Shown here piece by piece: positions 35,134 to 47,226 of a stretch of 64,000 nt of DNA. How positions within the stretch are numbered: position 1 is the first letter of the stretch; each line of letters begins with the position of its first letter. The DNA is taken from positions 1-64,000 of the forward strand of contig NZ_JAKTTI010000018.1 of assembly GCF_022427965.1 (NCBI RefSeq), in the 5' to 3' direction. The notes under the pieces are model-generated. The model was not told the origin of the DNA. It did no database searches and worked only from the letters and a program-made list of their open reading frames with translations. The position numbers were made by a program, and so were the translations under genes. This stretch comes from Fredinandcohnia quinoae. Its GTDB lineage: Bacteria; Bacillota; Bacilli; Bacillales; Bacillaceae_L.

Positions 35134-38100
35134 TTAATCTACTACTACAGCAGATTCTTCTTGCTGTTGTATTACCGGTTCCGCTCTGCGGTAACGATTC
35201 ATTCCAGTACCTGCAGGAACGAGCTTACCAATAATTACATTCTCTTTTAAACCTAACAGCTCATCACGTTTACCTTTTATTGCTGCGTCTGTCAAGACAC
35301 GTGTTGTTTCTTGGAATGATGCAGCAGAAAGGAATGAGTCTGTTTCAAGAGACGCCTTCGTAATACCTAAAAGTACTGGTCTACCTGTTGCAGGTGCTTT
35401 ACCTTCAAGCAACACTTTAGCGTTAGCGTCAGTGAATTGGTGAACATCAAGTAATGATCCTGGTAATACATCTGTATCTCCAGCATCTGTTACACGGACT
35501 TTACGAAGCATCTGTCTTACCATTACTTCAACGTGCTTATCACCAATTTCTACCCCTTGCATACGGTATACTTTTTGTACTTCTTTTAATAGATATTCCT
35601 GTACTGATTTAATATCTTTTACTTTTAATAATTCTTTTGGATCGATTGAACCTTCTGTTAGTTCTTGACCATGTTCAACCTGCTGCCCCTCTGCCACTTT
35701 AAGTCTTGCAGAATAAGGAGCGGTATATGAACGACTTTCAACATCGCCTTGGATGACGATTTCTTGTTGTCGATCCTTAATTTCATTAATCGAGGTTACA
35801 ACACCCGCGATTTCTGAAATAACTGCTTGACCTTTCGGATTTCTCGCTTCAAATAATTCCTGAATACGAGGTAAACCTTGTGTAATGTCGTCTCCTGCTA
35901 CCCCACCAGTATGGAATGTACGCATCGTTAACTGTGTTCCTGGTTCACCAATTGATTGTGCTGCAATAATACCTACTGCCTCACCAACCTCAACTTCAGA
36001 ACCTGTTGCTAGATTACGACCATAACACTTTTTACAAACCCCATGACGAGTATTACATGTGAATGCAGAACGAATTGTAACTTGTTCGATACCTGCTTCT
36101 ACAATTTCTCTAGCAATATCCTCAGTAATTAATTCGTTTTCTTCAACAAAAACAGCCTTTGTCTCAGGGTGAACTATTTTCTTTCTTGCATAACGTCCGA
36201 TTAAACGTTCCTCAAGTGGCTCAATTATTTCGGTTCCCTCTCTTAGCGATTCTACAACTAATCCACGGTCTGTTCCACAGTCATCCTCACGTACAATAAC
36301 GTCTTGAGCAACATCAACAAGTCGTCTTGTTAAATAACCAGAGTCAGCCGTTTTAAGCGCAGTATCAGCAAGACCTTTACGAGCACCGTGAGTAGAGATA
36401 AAGTACTCTAAAACTGTTAATCCTTCTCGGAAACTCGACTTGATTGGGAGTTCGATAATTCGTCCAGCCGGGTTGGCCATCAATCCACGCATACCAGCAA
36501 GTTGCGTGAAGTTTGATGCGTTACCACGGGCACCTGAGTCACTCATCATGAATATTGGGTTGCTTTTATCTAAGGATTCCATTAGTTTTCCTTGAATAGT
36601 ATCTTTTGCAGCACTCCAAATTGAAATAACACGATCATAACGCTCATCTTCAGTTATTAATCCACGTCTAAATTGTTTTAAAACATTGTCTACCTTCAAT
36701 TGAGCTTGCGTTAGGATTTCCTCTTTTTCAGCTAATACAACAATGTCAGCTACACCTACAGTAATACCTGCTTTTGTTGAATATTTGAATCCAAGATCCT
36801 TCATTCGATCAAGCATTTTTGAGGTTTCAGTAATTTTAAATCGTTTAAATACTTCAGCAATGACATTACCAAGTATTTTCTTTTTAAACGGATCAATTAT
36901 ATCTTGGCTTTGAATTAGTTCCTTTATATTTGCACCTTTTTGAATAAAATATTTCTCAGGTGTTTTTTCTTGAAGGTTTGTCTTCGTTGGTTCATTAATA
37001 TATGGGAATGTTTTTGGTAAAATCTCATTGAATATTAATTTCCCAACAGTTGTCATAAGTAGCATATTGTTTTGTTCTTCTGTGAATGTCTCATTCTTAA
37101 GAGAAGCTGCATTAACCGCTACCCTTGTATGAAGATGTACATACCCATTTTGATATGCTAACAACGCTTCGTTTGTATCATTGAATACCATTCCCTCACC
37201 AACAGCACCAGCACGTTCTAAAGTTAAGTAGTAGTTACCTAACACCATATCCTGTGAAGGTGTAACAACTGGTTTCCCATCTTTCGGGTTAAGGATATTT
37301 TGGGCAGCAAGCATTAGAATACGTGCTTCAGCTTGAGCCTCAGCAGATAATGGTACGTGAACAGCCATTTGGTCACCGTCAAAGTCTGCATTATATGCAG
37401 TACATACTAATGGGTGCAGACGAATCGCACGTCCTTCAACTAATGTTGGTTCGAATGCTTGAATTCCTAATCTATGCAATGTAGGTGCACGGTTCAACAG
37501 TACAGGATGCTCTTTAATAACTGATTCTAGTACATCCCAAACTTCTGGGTTAACACGTTCAATCTTACGTTTTGCACTCTTAATATTATGAGCAAGTCCC
37601 TTTTCAACAAGTTCCTTCATGACAAATGGCTTAAATAATTCTAATGCCATTTCTTTCGGTAAACCACATTGATACATTTTAAGGTTTGGTCCTACAACAA
37701 TTACAGAACGACCTGAATAGTCAACACGTTTACCAAGAAGGTTTTGACGGAATCGTCCTTGCTTCCCTTTTAGCATATGTGATAATGATTTTAACGGTCG
37801 GTTTCCTGGACCTGTTACTGGTCTTCCACGACGGCCGTTATCAATAAGAGCGTCTACTGCTTCTTGAAGCATACGCTTTTCATTTTGAACAATAATGCTT
37901 GGAGCGCCTAAATCCAATAGTCGTTTCAAACGATTATTACGATTGATTACACGTCTATACAAATCATTTAAGTCAGAAGTCGCAAAACGTCCACCATCAA
38001 GTTGAACCATTGGTCTTAATTCTGGTGGAATAACAGGTAATACATCAAGAATCATCCATGACGGTTCATTACCGGAATTACGGAAGGCCTCTAGAACTTC

Positions 38101-38730
38101 TAAACGCTTAATCGCCCTTGTTCTTCTTTGGCCTTGAGACGTCTTTAATTCCTCTTTTAAACCCTCAACTTCTTTTTCAAGATCAATATCGAATAAAAGC
38201 TTTTTAATAGCTTCTGCACCCATTGATGCCTGGAATGTATTTCCGTACTTTTCACGATATGCCCTGTACTCTTTTTCAGATAATAATTGCTTTTTATCTA
38301 ATGGGGTATCGCCAGATTCTGTAACAACATAAGAAGCAAAGTAAATCACTTCTTCTAGTGCCCGCGGGGACATGTCTAAGACAAGTCCCATACGGCTAGG
38401 GATTCCTTTGAAATACCAAATATGAGATACAGGTGCAGCTAATTCAATATGTCCCATACGTTCGCGACGGACTTTTGCACGAGTTACTTCAACCCCACAA
38501 CGGTCACATACGACACCTTTGTATCGAACACGCTTATATTTTCCACAATGACACTCCCAGTCCTTTTGTGGTCCGAAAATTCGTTCACAAAACAAACCGT
38601 CCTTTTCAGGCTTCAATGTCCGATAGTTGATTGTTTCTGGTTTTTTCACTTCACCAAATGACCAAGATCTGATTTTATCTGGTGATGCGAGTCCTATGCT
38701 CATATACTCAAAATTGTTAACATCTAGCAA
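35134..38730 (-). CDS. rpoC: RNA polymerase subunit beta'
   Basis: 1198 residues. The N-terminal zinc ribbon is [20 protein letters not shown]. The catalytic aspartates lie in [15 protein letters not shown] second zinc site is [15 protein letters not shown], and the bridge helix and trigger loop are present ([22 protein letters not shown]). It ends in a short acidic tail. Complete. Confidence 0.99.
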   Translation of the reverse strand: MLDVNNFEYMSIGLASPDKIRSWSFGEVKKPETINYRTLKPEKDGLFCERIFGPQKDWECHCGKYKRVRYKGVVCDRCGVEVTRAKVRRERMGHIELAAPVSHIWYFKGIPSRMGLVLDMSPRALEEVIYFASYVVTESGDTPLDKKQLLSEKEYRAYREKYGNTFQASMGAEAIKKLLFDIDLEKEVEGLKEELKTSQGQRRTRAIKRLEVLEAFRNSGNEPSWMILDVLPVIPPELRPMVQLDGGRFATSDLNDLYRRVINRNNRLKRLLDLGAPSIIVQNEKRMLQEAVDALIDNGRRGRPVTGPGNRPLKSLSHMLKGKQGRFRQNLLGKRVDYSGRSVIVVGPNLKMYQCGLPKEMALELFKPFVMKELVEKGLAHNIKSAKRKIERVNPEVWDVLESVIKEHPVLLNRAPTLHRLGIQAFEPTLVEGRAIRLHPLVCTAYNADFDGDQMAVHVPLSAEAQAEARILMLAAQNILNPKDGKPVVTPSQDMVLGNYYLTLERAGAVGEGMVFNDTNEALLAYQNGYVHLHTRVAVNAASLKNETFTEEQNNMLLMTTVGKLIFNEILPKTFPYINEPTKTNLQEKTPEKYFIQKGANIKELIQSQDIIDPFKKKILGNVIAEVFKRFKITETSKMLDRMKDLGFKYSTKAGITVGVADIVVLAEKEEILTQAQLKVDNVLKQFRRGLITEDERYDRVISIWSAAKDTIQGKLMESLDKSNPIFMMSDSGARGNASNFTQLAGMRGLMANPAGRIIELPIKSSFREGLTVLEYFISTHGARKGLADTALKTADSGYLTRRLVDVAQDVIVREDDCGTDRGLVVESLREGTEIIEPLEERLIGRYARKKIVHPETKAVFVEENELITEDIAREIVEAGIEQVTIRSAFTCNTRHGVCKKCYGRNLATGSEVEVGEAVGIIAAQSIGEPGTQLTMRTFHTGGVAGDDITQGLPRIQELFEARNPKGQAVISEIAGVVTSINEIKDRQQEIVIQGDVESRSYTAPYSARLKVAEGQQVEHGQELTEGSIDPKELLKVKDIKSVQEYLLKEVQKVYRMQGVEIGDKHVEVMVRQMLRKVRVTDAGDTDVLPGSLLDVHQFTDANAKVLLEGKAPATGRPVLLGITKASLETDSFLSAASFQETTRVLTDAAIKGKRDELLGLKENVIIGKLVPAGTGMNRYRRAEPVIQQQEESAVVVD

Positions 38731-38795
38731 GGGGCCTACCTCCCTTTTGATCTACAGGATTACCCTAATTGACCTATTTGCTAAAAAAATTGCCT

Positions 38796-38818
38796 TTATT
38801 CAGCAGGATGCTGAATAA
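38796..38818. other. 9-bp hairpin between rpoB and rpoC
   Basis: TTATTCAGC (38796-38804) and GCTGAATAA (38810-38818) form a perfect stem. On the minus strand TTTTTTT comes eight bases later, so it could attenuate rpoC slightly or act as an mRNA processing site. Confidence 0.4.
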
Positions 38819-38820
38819 TG

Positions 38821-41800
38821 TTATTCTTTGGCAACTGCGTCTCTTTCTATCTCAGCCTCAACCGGTTGATCAGAATCAAGAGAGATGCCCTCTGATTGAT
38901 TATTTTCTTCTTCATCTTCTAAATCGCGCATTTCGATTTCTTTTTCATCACCAGATAGAATTTTAACATCCATTCCAAGTGATTGAAGTTCTTTTATTAA
39001 TACTTTGAATGATTCTGGAACACCAGGTTCAGGTACATTTTCACCTTTTACAATGGCTTCATACGTTTTAACCCGTCCAACAACATCATCAGATTTAACT
39101 GTTAAGATTTCTTGTAGCGTGTATGCAGCACCGTATGCTTCAAGTGCCCATACCTCCATCTCACCAAAACGTTGTCCACCAAATTGGGCTTTACCACCAA
39201 GTGGTTGTTGCGTAACAAGTGAGTATGGTCCTGTTGAACGAGCATGAAGCTTATCGTCAACCATGTGTGCTAATTTAATCATGTACATGACACCAACTGA
39301 CACACGATTATCGAACGGCTCACCCGTTCTACCATCGTATAAAACAGTTTTAGCATCACGTGACATACCAGCCTCTTCAAGAGTATCCCAAACATCTTCC
39401 TCGGTAGCTCCATCAAATACAGGAGAGGCAACATGAATACCTAATTGTCTTGCAGCCATTCCAAGATGAAGTTCAAGCACCTGACCGATATTCATACGTG
39501 ACGGTACACCTAGTGGGTTTAACATGATATCGATTGGCGTTCCATCTGGTAAATATGGCATATCCTCTTCAGGTAAAATCCTTGAGATTACCCCTTTATT
39601 ACCGTGACGTCCAGCCATTTTATCCCCTTGATGTATTTTACGTTTTTGAACGATATATACACGAACAAGTTGATTAACTCCTGGTGGAAGCTCATCTCCA
39701 TCTTCACGGTTAAATACCTTCACATCAAGAATAATTCCTTCTCCTCCATGAGGTACACGAAGAGAAGTATCACGAACTTCACGTGCTTTTTCACCAAAAA
39801 TTGCATGTAGAAGACGTTCTTCAGCTGTAAGTTCAGTAACCCCTTTTGGTGTTACTTTACCAACTAGCAAATCACCATCTTTTACTTCAGCACCTACGCG
39901 AATAATTCCTCGTTCATCAAGATTACGTAATGCATCTTCACCAACGTTTGGAATATCACGAGTGATTTCTTCAGGTCCAAGCTTTGTATCACGAGATTCT
40001 GATTCATATTCTTCGATATGAATTGATGTATACACATCATCCTTAACAAGTCTTTCGCTCATGATGATGGCATCTTCATAGTTGTATCCATCCCATGTCA
40101 TGAAACCTACAAGAACATTACGTCCTAGAGCTAATTCACCTTTTTCCATGGATGGACCGTCTGCAAGGATTTCACCTTTTACAACATTATCGCCAACTGA
40201 TACAATTGGGCGTTGATTATAACAGGTTCCTTGGTTTGAACGAATAAATTTAAGCATGCGGTACTTATCAAGGTCACCCTTAACCATTTGACCGTCTACC
40301 TCTTGATAGCGACGAACCCATACTTGTTTTGCTTCAACATGCTCAACAATTCCTGGGTGTTTACAAATGACAGCTGCACCCGAATCTTTACCTGACACAT
40401 ATTCCATACCAGTACCTACTAGAGGAGCCTCCGGTTGCATAAGTGGAACAGCTTGACGTTGCATGTTCGCTCCCATTAGTGCACGGTTGGAGTCATCGTT
40501 TTCTAAGAATGGAATACACGCAGTTGCTGCTGATACTACTTGCTTAGGGGATACATCCATGTAGTCCATGCGATCACGGTGCATTGCTGTATTTTCACCA
40601 CGGAAACGACAAACAACATCTTCATCTAAGAATGATCCGTCCTCATCAAGACGAGAGTTCGCTTGAGCTACTACATAGTTATCTTCCTCATCAGCAGTTA
40701 GATAATCAATTCGTTCTGTTATCTTCCCTGTCTCAGGGTCAACTCTTCTATATGGTGTTTCGATAAAACCAAAGCGATTCACTTTTGCATATGATGAAAG
40801 TGAGTTGATTAATCCAATATTCGGACCCTCTGGAGTCTCAATTGGACACATACGACCATAGTGTGAATAGTGAACGTCTCGCACTTCCATACCTGCACGT
40901 TCACGGGTTAAACCACCAGGTCCTAATGCTGATAATCTTCTCTTATGTGTTAGTTCTGCTAATGGATTCGTTTGATCCATGAATTGCGATAATTGCGAGC
41001 TACCAAAGAATTCTTTAATAGACGCGATAACTGGGCGAATATTAATTAATTGTTGTGGAGTAATTGTGTTCGTATCTTGAATTGACATTCTTTCACGAAC
41101 AACACGTTCCATCCGAGATAACCCAATACGGAATTGATTTTGTAAAAGCTCCCCAACTGAACGCAGACGACGATTTCCTAAATGGTCAATATCATCTGTA
41201 TCTCCAACTTGATGTAATAAATTGAAGAAATAGTTAATAGACGCTAGAATATCTGCTTGCGTAATATTTTTAACACCTTCCTCAATATAGGCATTGCCTA
41301 TAACCGGAATTACATGCTCTCCATCTGGATCATTAGGTGCATAAATATTAATAGACTGAAGGACTACTTCTTCGTCAACTACTCCGCCTACAGTGTTAAT
41401 CTTTTTAAAACCGATTCCATTCTCAAGATGCGGCAAAATACGGTCCAATATCTTTCTTTCAAGAATTGTACCTTTTTCCGCAATAATTTCACCAGTTTCA
41501 GGATCAACAAGCGTCTCAGCCAAACGTTGGTTGAATAGACGATTTTTAATATGAAGCTTTTTATTAATTTTATAACGACCTACACTTGCCAAATCATAAC
41601 GCTTTGGATCAAAAAAGCGTGACTCTAATAAGCTTTTAGCATTATCTACTGTTGGTGGTTCACCAGGACGTAGACGTTCATAAATTTCAAGCAACGCTTT
41701 TTCTGTACTTTCTGTGTTGTCTTTTTCAAGTGTGTTTTGTAAATATTCATTCTCACCAAATAAATCGATGATTTCTTGATCAGAGCCAAACCCAAGCGCG

Positions 41801-42390
41801 CGCAAAAGAACCGTTACTGGCAATTTACGAGTACGATCTATACGCACATACACAACATCTTTTGCATCTGTTTCGTACTCTAACCATGCACCACGGTTTG
41901 GTATTACCGTTGCAGTAAAGCCTCGTTTACCATTTTTGTCGACTTTACCACTGAAATAAACACTTGGTGAACGAACCAATTGAGAAACAATAACACGTTC
42001 AGCACCATTGATAACGAACGTACCTGTTTCCGTCATGAGTGGAAAATCACCCATAAAAACATCTTGGTCTTTTACTTCACCAGTTTCTTTATTAATTAGA
42101 CGCACCTTTACACGAAGTGGCGCTGAATAGGTAACATCTCGCTCTTTCGATTCCTCAACTGAATATTTAGGTTCTCCTAAACTATAGTCAATGAATTCAA
42201 GCGAAAGGTTACCAGTAAAATCTTCAATTGGAGAAATATCTTGGAACATTTCTCTCAGACCCTCATCAAGAAACCACTGATAAGAAGAGGTTTGAATCTC
42301 AATAAGATTTGGTAATTCTAATACTTCACTAATACGAGCATAAGTTCTCCGCTTTCGGTGTCGTCCATACTGAACTAGTTGACCTATCAA
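38821..42390 (-). CDS. rpoB: RNA polymerase subunit beta
   Basis: 1189 residues from the TTG at 42390, seven bases after GAGGGGTG and the same start context as in B. subtilis. A GTG at 42399 overlaps that ribosome binding site. The rifampicin region [20 protein letters not shown] carries the wild-type residues, then [24 protein letters not shown] and the active-site Lys region [11 protein letters not shown] are intact. The C-terminus is acidic. Confidence 0.98.
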   Translation of the reverse strand: MIGQLVQYGRHRKRRTYARISEVLELPNLIEIQTSSYQWFLDEGLREMFQDISPIEDFTGNLSLEFIDYSLGEPKYSVEESKERDVTYSAPLRVKVRLINKETGEVKDQDVFMGDFPLMTETGTFVINGAERVIVSQLVRSPSVYFSGKVDKNGKRGFTATVIPNRGAWLEYETDAKDVVYVRIDRTRKLPVTVLLRALGFGSDQEIIDLFGENEYLQNTLEKDNTESTEKALLEIYERLRPGEPPTVDNAKSLLESRFFDPKRYDLASVGRYKINKKLHIKNRLFNQRLAETLVDPETGEIIAEKGTILERKILDRILPHLENGIGFKKINTVGGVVDEEVVLQSINIYAPNDPDGEHVIPVIGNAYIEEGVKNITQADILASINYFFNLLHQVGDTDDIDHLGNRRLRSVGELLQNQFRIGLSRMERVVRERMSIQDTNTITPQQLINIRPVIASIKEFFGSSQLSQFMDQTNPLAELTHKRRLSALGPGGLTRERAGMEVRDVHYSHYGRMCPIETPEGPNIGLINSLSSYAKVNRFGFIETPYRRVDPETGKITERIDYLTADEEDNYVVAQANSRLDEDGSFLDEDVVCRFRGENTAMHRDRMDYMDVSPKQVVSAATACIPFLENDDSNRALMGANMQRQAVPLMQPEAPLVGTGMEYVSGKDSGAAVICKHPGIVEHVEAKQVWVRRYQEVDGQMVKGDLDKYRMLKFIRSNQGTCYNQRPIVSVGDNVVKGEILADGPSMEKGELALGRNVLVGFMTWDGYNYEDAIIMSERLVKDDVYTSIHIEEYESESRDTKLGPEEITRDIPNVGEDALRNLDERGIIRVGAEVKDGDLLVGKVTPKGVTELTAEERLLHAIFGEKAREVRDTSLRVPHGGEGIILDVKVFNREDGDELPPGVNQLVRVYIVQKRKIHQGDKMAGRHGNKGVISRILPEEDMPYLPDGTPIDIMLNPLGVPSRMNIGQVLELHLGMAARQLGIHVASPVFDGATEEDVWDTLEEAGMSRDAKTVLYDGRTGEPFDNRVSVGVMYMIKLAHMVDDKLHARSTGPYSLVTQQPLGGKAQFGGQRFGEMEVWALEAYGAAYTLQEILTVKSDDVVGRVKTYEAIVKGENVPEPGVPESFKVLIKELQSLGMDVKILSGDEKEIEMRDLEDEEENNQSEGISLDSDQPVEAEIERDAVAKE

Positions 42391-42603
42391 CTCATTCACC
42401 CCTCATATCAAGCGTTATTAATCTTGCTATTTTTATTAATGCTGCCTATATTAATAGACAAAAAAAGAAAAAGGGTTTCTACTAGGAAAACCACAATTTC
42501 AAAACGAACTATTGATTTTATTAGCTTTTCCATACATACTATATTTATACATATATTTAATTTTTTAGATATACATGGAAAAATTACATATCGGCATTAT
42601 ATA

Positions 42604-42632
42604 ATGCTATCACACGAAAAATTGCGAGTCAA
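42604..42632 (-). promoter_or_regulatory. sigma-A promoter of rpoBC
   Basis: Minus strand: -35 TTGACT (42627-42632), 17-base spacer, -10 TAGCAT (42604-42609). A long AT-rich untranslated leader of about 200 bases follows to rpoB, with no gene in it. Confidence 0.6.
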
Positions 42633-42677
42633 CAATTTTTTATTATTCCTTAAAAAAAGCGAAATTCATTCTACACC

Positions 42678-43283
42678 TCAACCAAGCCGCTTTGCTTTTA
42701 TGATCAAATACCCCTTTTTTCGAGCAACAACTTCTACTTCTTCAAAAACTGTTTCTAGTTTTTCGATCGCTGACGGTGCACCTTGTTTTTTTTGAATGAC
42801 AACCCAAAGCTCCCCACCGACGACTAACCGTCCATAGCTTTCTTCAAGTATTTGATGTACGACTTTTTTGCCAGCACGAATTGGGGGATTTGTTAAAATA
42901 GCCGCAAATGCATTTGTACTAATATTTGAAAAAACATCACTTTTATAAATAGAGATGTTTTCTATTCTATTAATGTCAGCATTTTTTTTGGAAAGTTCAA
43001 GTGCTCGTTCGTTTACATCCACCATTTCAATTAATCGCTCATTAAATGATCTTGCCATCGAAAGACCAATCGGACCATATCCACACCCAAGATCAAGTAA
43101 TCTACCATCAATATCTGGAAGAACAAAGTCCTCAATGAGTAATCTTGATCCAAAATCTACTTCTTTTTTCGAGAAGACACCATTATCACTCGTAAATGTG
43201 AACAATTCTCCTCTCAATGAAAAAGACCAGTTTTTTTGGTTACTTTCAGCAGATGGCTTACTCGTATAATAATGATCGCCCAT
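42678..43283 (-). CDS. ybxB: class I SAM-dependent methyltransferase (YbxB, RsmC-like)
   Basis: 201 residues from MGDHYYTSKPSAESNQKNW. GGAGG sets the ATG at 43283. A 12-residue extension is rejected. SAM motif I is LLDLGCGYGPIGLS, and motif IV AILTNPPIRAGK is the NPP(F/I) signature of N2-guanine rRNA methyltransferases. The probable product is m2G in 16S rRNA. It sits between rplL and rpoB as in B. subtilis. Confidence 0.9.
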   Translation of the reverse strand: MGDHYYTSKPSAESNQKNWSFSLRGELFTFTSDNGVFSKKEVDFGSRLLIEDFVLPDIDGRLLDLGCGYGPIGLSMARSFNERLIEMVDVNERALELSKKNADINRIENISIYKSDVFSNISTNAFAAILTNPPIRAGKKVVHQILEESYGRLVVGGELWVVIQKKQGAPSAIEKLETVFEEVEVVARKKGYLIIKAKRLG

Positions 43284-43341
43284 GTATGTACCTCCTAACC
43301 TGGAAGTATTATGTTTCAACTCACGCGATTTAGTAAGGTTT

Positions 43342-43373
43342 AAAAAAAGCTCGCTTTAGTAGCGAGCTTTTTT
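43342..43373 (-). terminator. terminator/attenuator rplL-ybxB
   Basis: AAAAAAGCTCGCT and AGCGAGCTTTTTT form a 13-bp stem with T tracts on both sides. On the minus strand it separates rplJL from ybxB-rpoBC. Confidence 0.8.
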
Positions 43374-43388
43374 CTAAGTTAATAATTA

Positions 43389-43751
43389 TTACTTAACTTC
43401 TACGCCAGCTCCAACTTCTTCAAGCTTAGCTTTGATTTCTTCAGCTTCTTCTTTAGAAACGCCATCTTTAAGAGTTTTTGGAGCGTTGTCAACTACTTCT
43501 TTAGCTTCTTTTAAGCCAAGACCAGTAAGTTCACGTACTACTTTAATAACTTTGATTTTTTGAGCTCCAGCATTTGCAAGAACTACTTCAAATTCAGTTT
43601 GTTCAGCAGCAGCTTCACCAGCGCCACCAGCAGCTACAGCTACAGGAGCAGCAGCAGTTACGCCAAATTCTTCTTCAATAGCTTTTACTAGATCGTTAAG
43701 TTCTAAAACAGTCATATTTTTAACTGCTTCAATGATTTGTTCTTTAGTCAT
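43389..43751 (-). CDS. rplL: 50S ribosomal protein L7/L12
   Basis: 120 residues. The N-terminal dimerisation helix pair ([25 protein letters not shown]) is followed by an Ala/Val/Gly-rich hinge. The globular C-terminal domain has [28 protein letters not shown], which recruits elongation factors. Confidence 0.98.
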   Translation of the reverse strand: MTKEQIIEAVKNMTVLELNDLVKAIEEEFGVTAAAPVAVAAGGAGEAAAEQTEFEVVLANAGAQKIKVIKVVRELTGLGLKEAKEVVDNAPKTLKDGVSKEEAEEIKAKLEEVGAGVEVK

Positions 43752-43817
43752 TTGAAAATCCTCCTTAAAATGTTGTTTTATCCGATTAGGAATATAATTT
43801 TGTTTAATTTAATTCTA

Positions 43818-44318
43818 TTAAGCGCCTTGTTCTTCCTTTTGATCTGCAACTGCTTTAGTAGCAAGTGCAAGGTTGCGAATTGGAGCTTGAAGAACGCTAA
43901 GCAACATAGAAAGTAATCCTTCGCGTGATGGAAGTTCAGCAAGAGCTTTCACTTCTTCAACAGTTGCAACATTACCTTCGATTACACCAGCTTTAATTTC
44001 TAACGCATTATGCTTTTTAGCAAAATCGTTAAGAATTTTCGCAGGAGCTACTACATCTTCATTACTGAATGCAATTGCATTTGGACCAGTTAGTGATTCG
44101 TTAAGACCCGCTAACTCAACTAATTCAGCTGCACGACGTGTCATAGAGTTTTTATACACTTTGAAGTCTATGCCAGCATCACGAAGTTGTTTACGAAGTT
44201 CAGTTACTTCCCCAACATTTAAACCGCGGTAATCTACAACAATTGTTGATTTACTTTCACGGAGTTTGTCTGCAATTTCAGTTACAATAAGTTTCTTTTG
44301 TTCTACTGCACTACTCAT
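43818..44318 (-). CDS. rplJ: 50S ribosomal protein L10
   Basis: 166 residues from [25 protein letters not shown] sets the ATG at 44318. The longer frame belongs to the leader. [23 protein letters not shown] and [11 protein letters not shown] are the rRNA-binding face. The C-terminal helix binds L7/L12 dimers. Confidence 0.97.
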   Translation of the reverse strand: MSSAVEQKKLIVTEIADKLRESKSTIVVDYRGLNVGEVTELRKQLRDAGIDFKVYKNSMTRRAAELVELAGLNESLTGPNAIAFSNEDVVAPAKILNDFAKKHNALEIKAGVIEGNVATVEEVKALAELPSREGLLSMLLSVLQAPIRNLALATKAVADQKEEQGA

Positions 44319-44339
44319 TCTTACACCTCCTGTAGATTT

Positions 44340-44500
44340 GATCACTTGAAACCGTTCGGTGTTAAGATTTAAAAAACCTCTATGCCGAGTAGACATAGAG
44401 GTAGTATTTATCAGTTAAGATTGCACATTTTACAATGAGCTACTACACCTCGGTAGGAAATTAAGCTAATTTGTTAGCCCCTACTGTCTACGGTACAAAT
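44340..44500 (-). promoter_or_regulatory. L10 leader (autoregulatory mRNA element)
   Basis: On the minus strand it has GACAGTAGGGGC (44477-44490) and CCTACCGAGGTG (44443-44455), the conserved L10-binding arms known from Bacillales. An attenuator hairpin follows. L10(L12)4 binding is expected to favour termination. Confidence 0.8.
44376..44402 (-). terminator. attenuator of the rplJL operon
   Basis: ACCTCTATG and CATAGAGGT form a 9-bp stem, followed by TTTTTT on the minus strand, inside the L10 leader and upstream of rplJ. Confidence 0.8.
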
Positions 44501-44525
44501 GTATTAAGTTTTAACAACAAAATTT

Positions 44526-44554
44526 ATTATAGTAAAAACTTTATTAAAAGTCAA
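44526..44554 (-). promoter_or_regulatory. sigma-A promoter of rplJL
   Basis: Minus strand: -35 TTGACT (44549-44554), 17-base spacer, perfect -10 TATAAT (44526-44531). Confidence 0.75.
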
Positions 44555-44572
44555 TAACCATTATTTTGCAGA

Positions 44573-45262
44573 TTAGAATGTTGAAGCGTCTACTTTAACA
44601 CCAGGACCCATTGTTGAAGATACAGCTACGTTCTTCATATAAGTACCTTTTGCAGCAGATGGTTTAACTTTTAGCATTGTTTCATAGATTGTAGTAAGGT
44701 TTTCAATTAATTTTTGATCATCAAATGAAACTTTTCCGATTGGAACATGAATGTTAGCAGATTTGTCAACACGGTATTCAACTTTACCAGCTTTGATTTC
44801 ATTTACTGCTTTCGTTACATCAAAAGTAACTGTTCCAGTTTTAGGGTTTGGCATTAAGCCTTTTGGTCCTAATACACGACCAAGCTTACCAACTTCACCC
44901 ATCATATCAGGAGTAGCAACGATTACATCGAAATCAAACCAACCTTTTGAGATTTTATCAATAAAGTCTGTATCGCCAACGAAATCAGCTCCAGCAGCTT
45001 CTGCTTCTTTTGCCTTTTCACCTTTTGCGAATACTAATACACGTTGTGTTTTACCTGTACCATGTGGTAGTACTACTGCACCACGAATTTGTTGATCTGC
45101 TTTCTTCGGATCTACACCTAAACGGAATGCTACTTCAACAGAAGCATCAAATTTAGTTGTATTTGTTTTCTTTACAAGTTCAATTGCCTCTGCAACTGAA
45201 TATGCTTTTGTACGGTCTACTAATTTAGCAGCTTCAACGTACTTTTTACCTCTTTTTGCCAT
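44573..45262 (-). CDS. rplA: 50S ribosomal protein L1
   Basis: 229 residues from [25 protein letters not shown] sets the ATG at 45262. The two-domain fold is intact, with [20 protein letters not shown] and [19 protein letters not shown]. It forms the mobile L1 stalk at the E site. Confidence 0.97.
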   Translation of the reverse strand: MAKRGKKYVEAAKLVDRTKAYSVAEAIELVKKTNTTKFDASVEVAFRLGVDPKKADQQIRGAVVLPHGTGKTQRVLVFAKGEKAKEAEAAGADFVGDTDFIDKISKGWFDFDVIVATPDMMGEVGKLGRVLGPKGLMPNPKTGTVTFDVTKAVNEIKAGKVEYRVDKSANIHVPIGKVSFDDQKLIENLTTIYETMLKVKPSAAKGTYMKNVAVSSTMGPGVKVDASTF

Positions 45263-45385
45263 TAGAATTTCCTCCTCAATTGTGGTTTTAACGGAATAAC
45301 CTGGATAACCTCCCACGAATAAAGGTTGCGAATAGAAAAATACTAATCCATCCGCAACCCCCAAACACATGTAACAAATACGGAA

Positions 45386-45811
45386 TTAGTCTTCGATAAC
45401 AATTCCCATGCTACGTGCAGTACCTTCAACCATACGCATTGCAGATTCAACTGAAGCCGCATTTAAATCTGGCATTTTAGTTTCTGCAATCTCGCGTACT
45501 TTATCACGCTTAACTGTTGCAACTTTATTACGATTTGGTTCACCAGAACCTGACTCAATACCAGCTGCTTTCTTAAGTAGAACTGCAGCAGGAGGAGTTT
45601 TTGTAATAAATGTGAATGAACGATCTTCAAACACTGTGATTACAACAGGAATAATTAAACCAGCTTGATCTGCTGTACGAGCATTAAATTCTTTACAGAA
45701 TCCCATAATGTTAACACCTGCTTGACCTAGTGCTGGTCCAACTGGCGGCGCTGGATTTGCTTTACCAGCAGGAATTTGTAATTTTACTTCTTTAATTACT
45801 TTTTTAGCCAC
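45386..45811 (-). CDS. rplK: 50S ribosomal protein L11
   Basis: 141 residues from a GTG at 45811 preceded by GGAGG. The frame stays open upstream but without a site. The N-terminal domain has [22 protein letters not shown] (thiostrepton-binding Pro residues present), and the C-terminal domain has [17 protein letters not shown]. It is needed for RelA activation. Confidence 0.97.
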   Translation of the reverse strand: MAKKVIKEVKLQIPAGKANPAPPVGPALGQAGVNIMGFCKEFNARTADQAGLIIPVVITVFEDRSFTFITKTPPAAVLLKKAAGIESGSGEPNRNKVATVKRDKVREIAETKMPDLNAASVESAMRMVEGTARSMGIVIED

Positions 45812-45942
45812 GAGACACACCTCCTTAAAGTCCGTGATGTGGTAATAGGGGTATACCCTCCCACTCATCATCATTCTTTATATATCAATAAAGAACATTA
45901 GCATAGCTAGTCTCTTTATCTTGAGACATACTGACCTTGACA

Positions 45943-45971
45943 ATATTACCACTTTTCAATATCAATATCAA
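45943..45971 (-). promoter_or_regulatory. sigma-A promoter of rplKA
   Basis: Minus strand: -35 TTGATA (45966-45971), 17-base spacer, -10 TAATAT (45943-45948). Confidence 0.7.
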
Positions 45972-46005
45972 GTTTTTTCAAAACTTTTTTGTTTTACAAC
46001 AGCAC

Positions 46006-46539
46006 CTAGATTTTTTCAATCTGTGTAAAGTCTAATTCTACTGGGGTTTCACGTCCGAACATGTTAACATGAACTTTAACCTTGCGCTTATCAAGATCTA
46101 GATCCTCAATTGCACCTGTAAAGTTAGCAAATGGACCTTCTTTAACTTTTACCATTTCTTTAAGTTCGAAATCAATTTCAACCTGCTTTTCATCCATACC
46201 CATTCTTTTTAGAATGAAGTTTACTTCCTCTGGTAAAAGCGGTGTAGGTTTTGAACCAGATCCAGCAGAGCCTACAAACCCTGTTACACCAGGAGTATTT
46301 CGTACAACATACCACGAATCATCTGTCATGATAATTTCTACTAATACATAACCCGGAAATACTTTACGCTTTATAACCTTTTGTTTACCATTTTTAATTT
46401 CAGTTTCTTCATCTTCAGGTACAACAACGCGAAAAATCTTGTCCTGCATCGCCATTGATTCTACCCGTTTTTCCAAGTTAGCTTTTACTTTATTTTCATA
46501 CCCTGAATACGTATGAACAACATACCAGTTCTTTTCCAT
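46006..46539 (-). CDS. nusG: transcription elongation factor NusG
   Basis: 177 residues from MEKNWYVVHTYSGYENKVKA, the family N-terminus. The NGN domain is followed by a KOW domain (VKEGPFANFTGAIEDLDLDK). No Shine-Dalgarno lies at normal distance. GGGAGGG is 23 bases upstream, and between them AGGAC-GAAAAA-GTCCT can fold and bring it to about nine bases. The frame extends upstream to 46587 but that part is unlike NusG. Confidence 0.96.
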   Translation of the reverse strand: MEKNWYVVHTYSGYENKVKANLEKRVESMAMQDKIFRVVVPEDEETEIKNGKQKVIKRKVFPGYVLVEIIMTDDSWYVVRNTPGVTGFVGSAGSGSKPTPLLPEEVNFILKRMGMDEKQVEIDFELKEMVKVKEGPFANFTGAIEDLDLDKRKVKVHVNMFGRETPVELDFTQIEKI

Positions 46540-46631
46540 TTTGATTAGGACTTTTTCGTCCTTCCCTCCCTCTCGAGTGCAATACAAACTATGAGTTTAT
46601 CACTTCAGCATTTAGGAATTTCTTTGCAATT

Positions 46632-46655
46632 AAAAAAACCCGTACCCGGGCTTTT
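46632..46655 (-). terminator. terminator/attenuator secE-nusG
   Basis: Minus strand AAAAGCCCG and CGGGTTTTTTT around GGTA. It sits between secE and nusG, so some read-through is expected. Confidence 0.6.
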
Positions 46656-46703
46656 GTTCACTTCTCGCTTATTATCCATCATTATACCATGAGAATGCAA
46701 TGC

Positions 46704-46886
46704 TTATTCAAGTACTAAACGAATTAATTTAGAAATTCCTGTATCAATAAGTGCAAAAAAGACTGTCACAAATATTACAGTTGTTAACGTAATAATGGTA
46801 TAGCGTACCAACTCTTGTTTCTTGGGCCAGCTCACTTTTTTCATTTCACGCACTACATTACTGAAAAACTTAGTTAAACGTTTCAT
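46704..46886 (-). CDS. secE: protein translocase subunit SecE
   Basis: 60 residues with the single-span short form. KFFSNVVREMKKVSWPKKQELVRYT is the amphipathic helix with the conserved VSWP. A membrane helix (about 30-52) follows. It clamps SecY. Confidence 0.96.
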   Translation of the reverse strand: MKRLTKFFSNVVREMKKVSWPKKQELVRYTIITLTTVIFVTVFFALIDTGISKLIRLVLE

Positions 46887-46919
46887 TCATGTAACCTCCA
46901 GCTTTTATAAAAGACCGCC

Positions 46920-47069
46920 TTATTTCGTTTCACGGTGGGTTGTATGTGAGTTGCATGTCTTACAAAACTTTTTTATTTCAAGTCGCTCAGTTGAATTGCC
47001 ATTATTTTTCATCGTGGTGTAATTACGACTACCACAATCAACACAAGCTAAAATTACTTTTTTTCGCAT
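46920..47069 (-). CDS. rpmGB: 50S ribosomal protein L33
   Basis: 49 residues, [20 protein letters not shown] then [29 protein letters not shown]. Two CxxC pairs (Cys9/12 and Cys36/39) make it the zinc-binding form. It lies between sigH and secE as in B. subtilis. Confidence 0.95.
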   Translation of the reverse strand: MRKKVILACVDCGSRNYTTMKNNGNSTERLEIKKFCKTCNSHTTHRETK

Positions 47070-47226
47070 ATGAACACCTACCAAAAGGTACTACTTCACC
47101 CGTTATTGCCTCAATTGCTATTTTCATAAAAGTCTTTTTATTTTCTTACAAACTTTATCACGGCTAGTTTTACGTGTCAATACTCAGCATCAGGGATAAA
47201 AACTGGTTCCTATTAATAATTGATAT

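Noticed and set aside
42379-42795. 138-codon plus-strand ORF
   Set aside because: Antisense to the rpoB start, its leader and ybxB. Low-complexity, no start signal.
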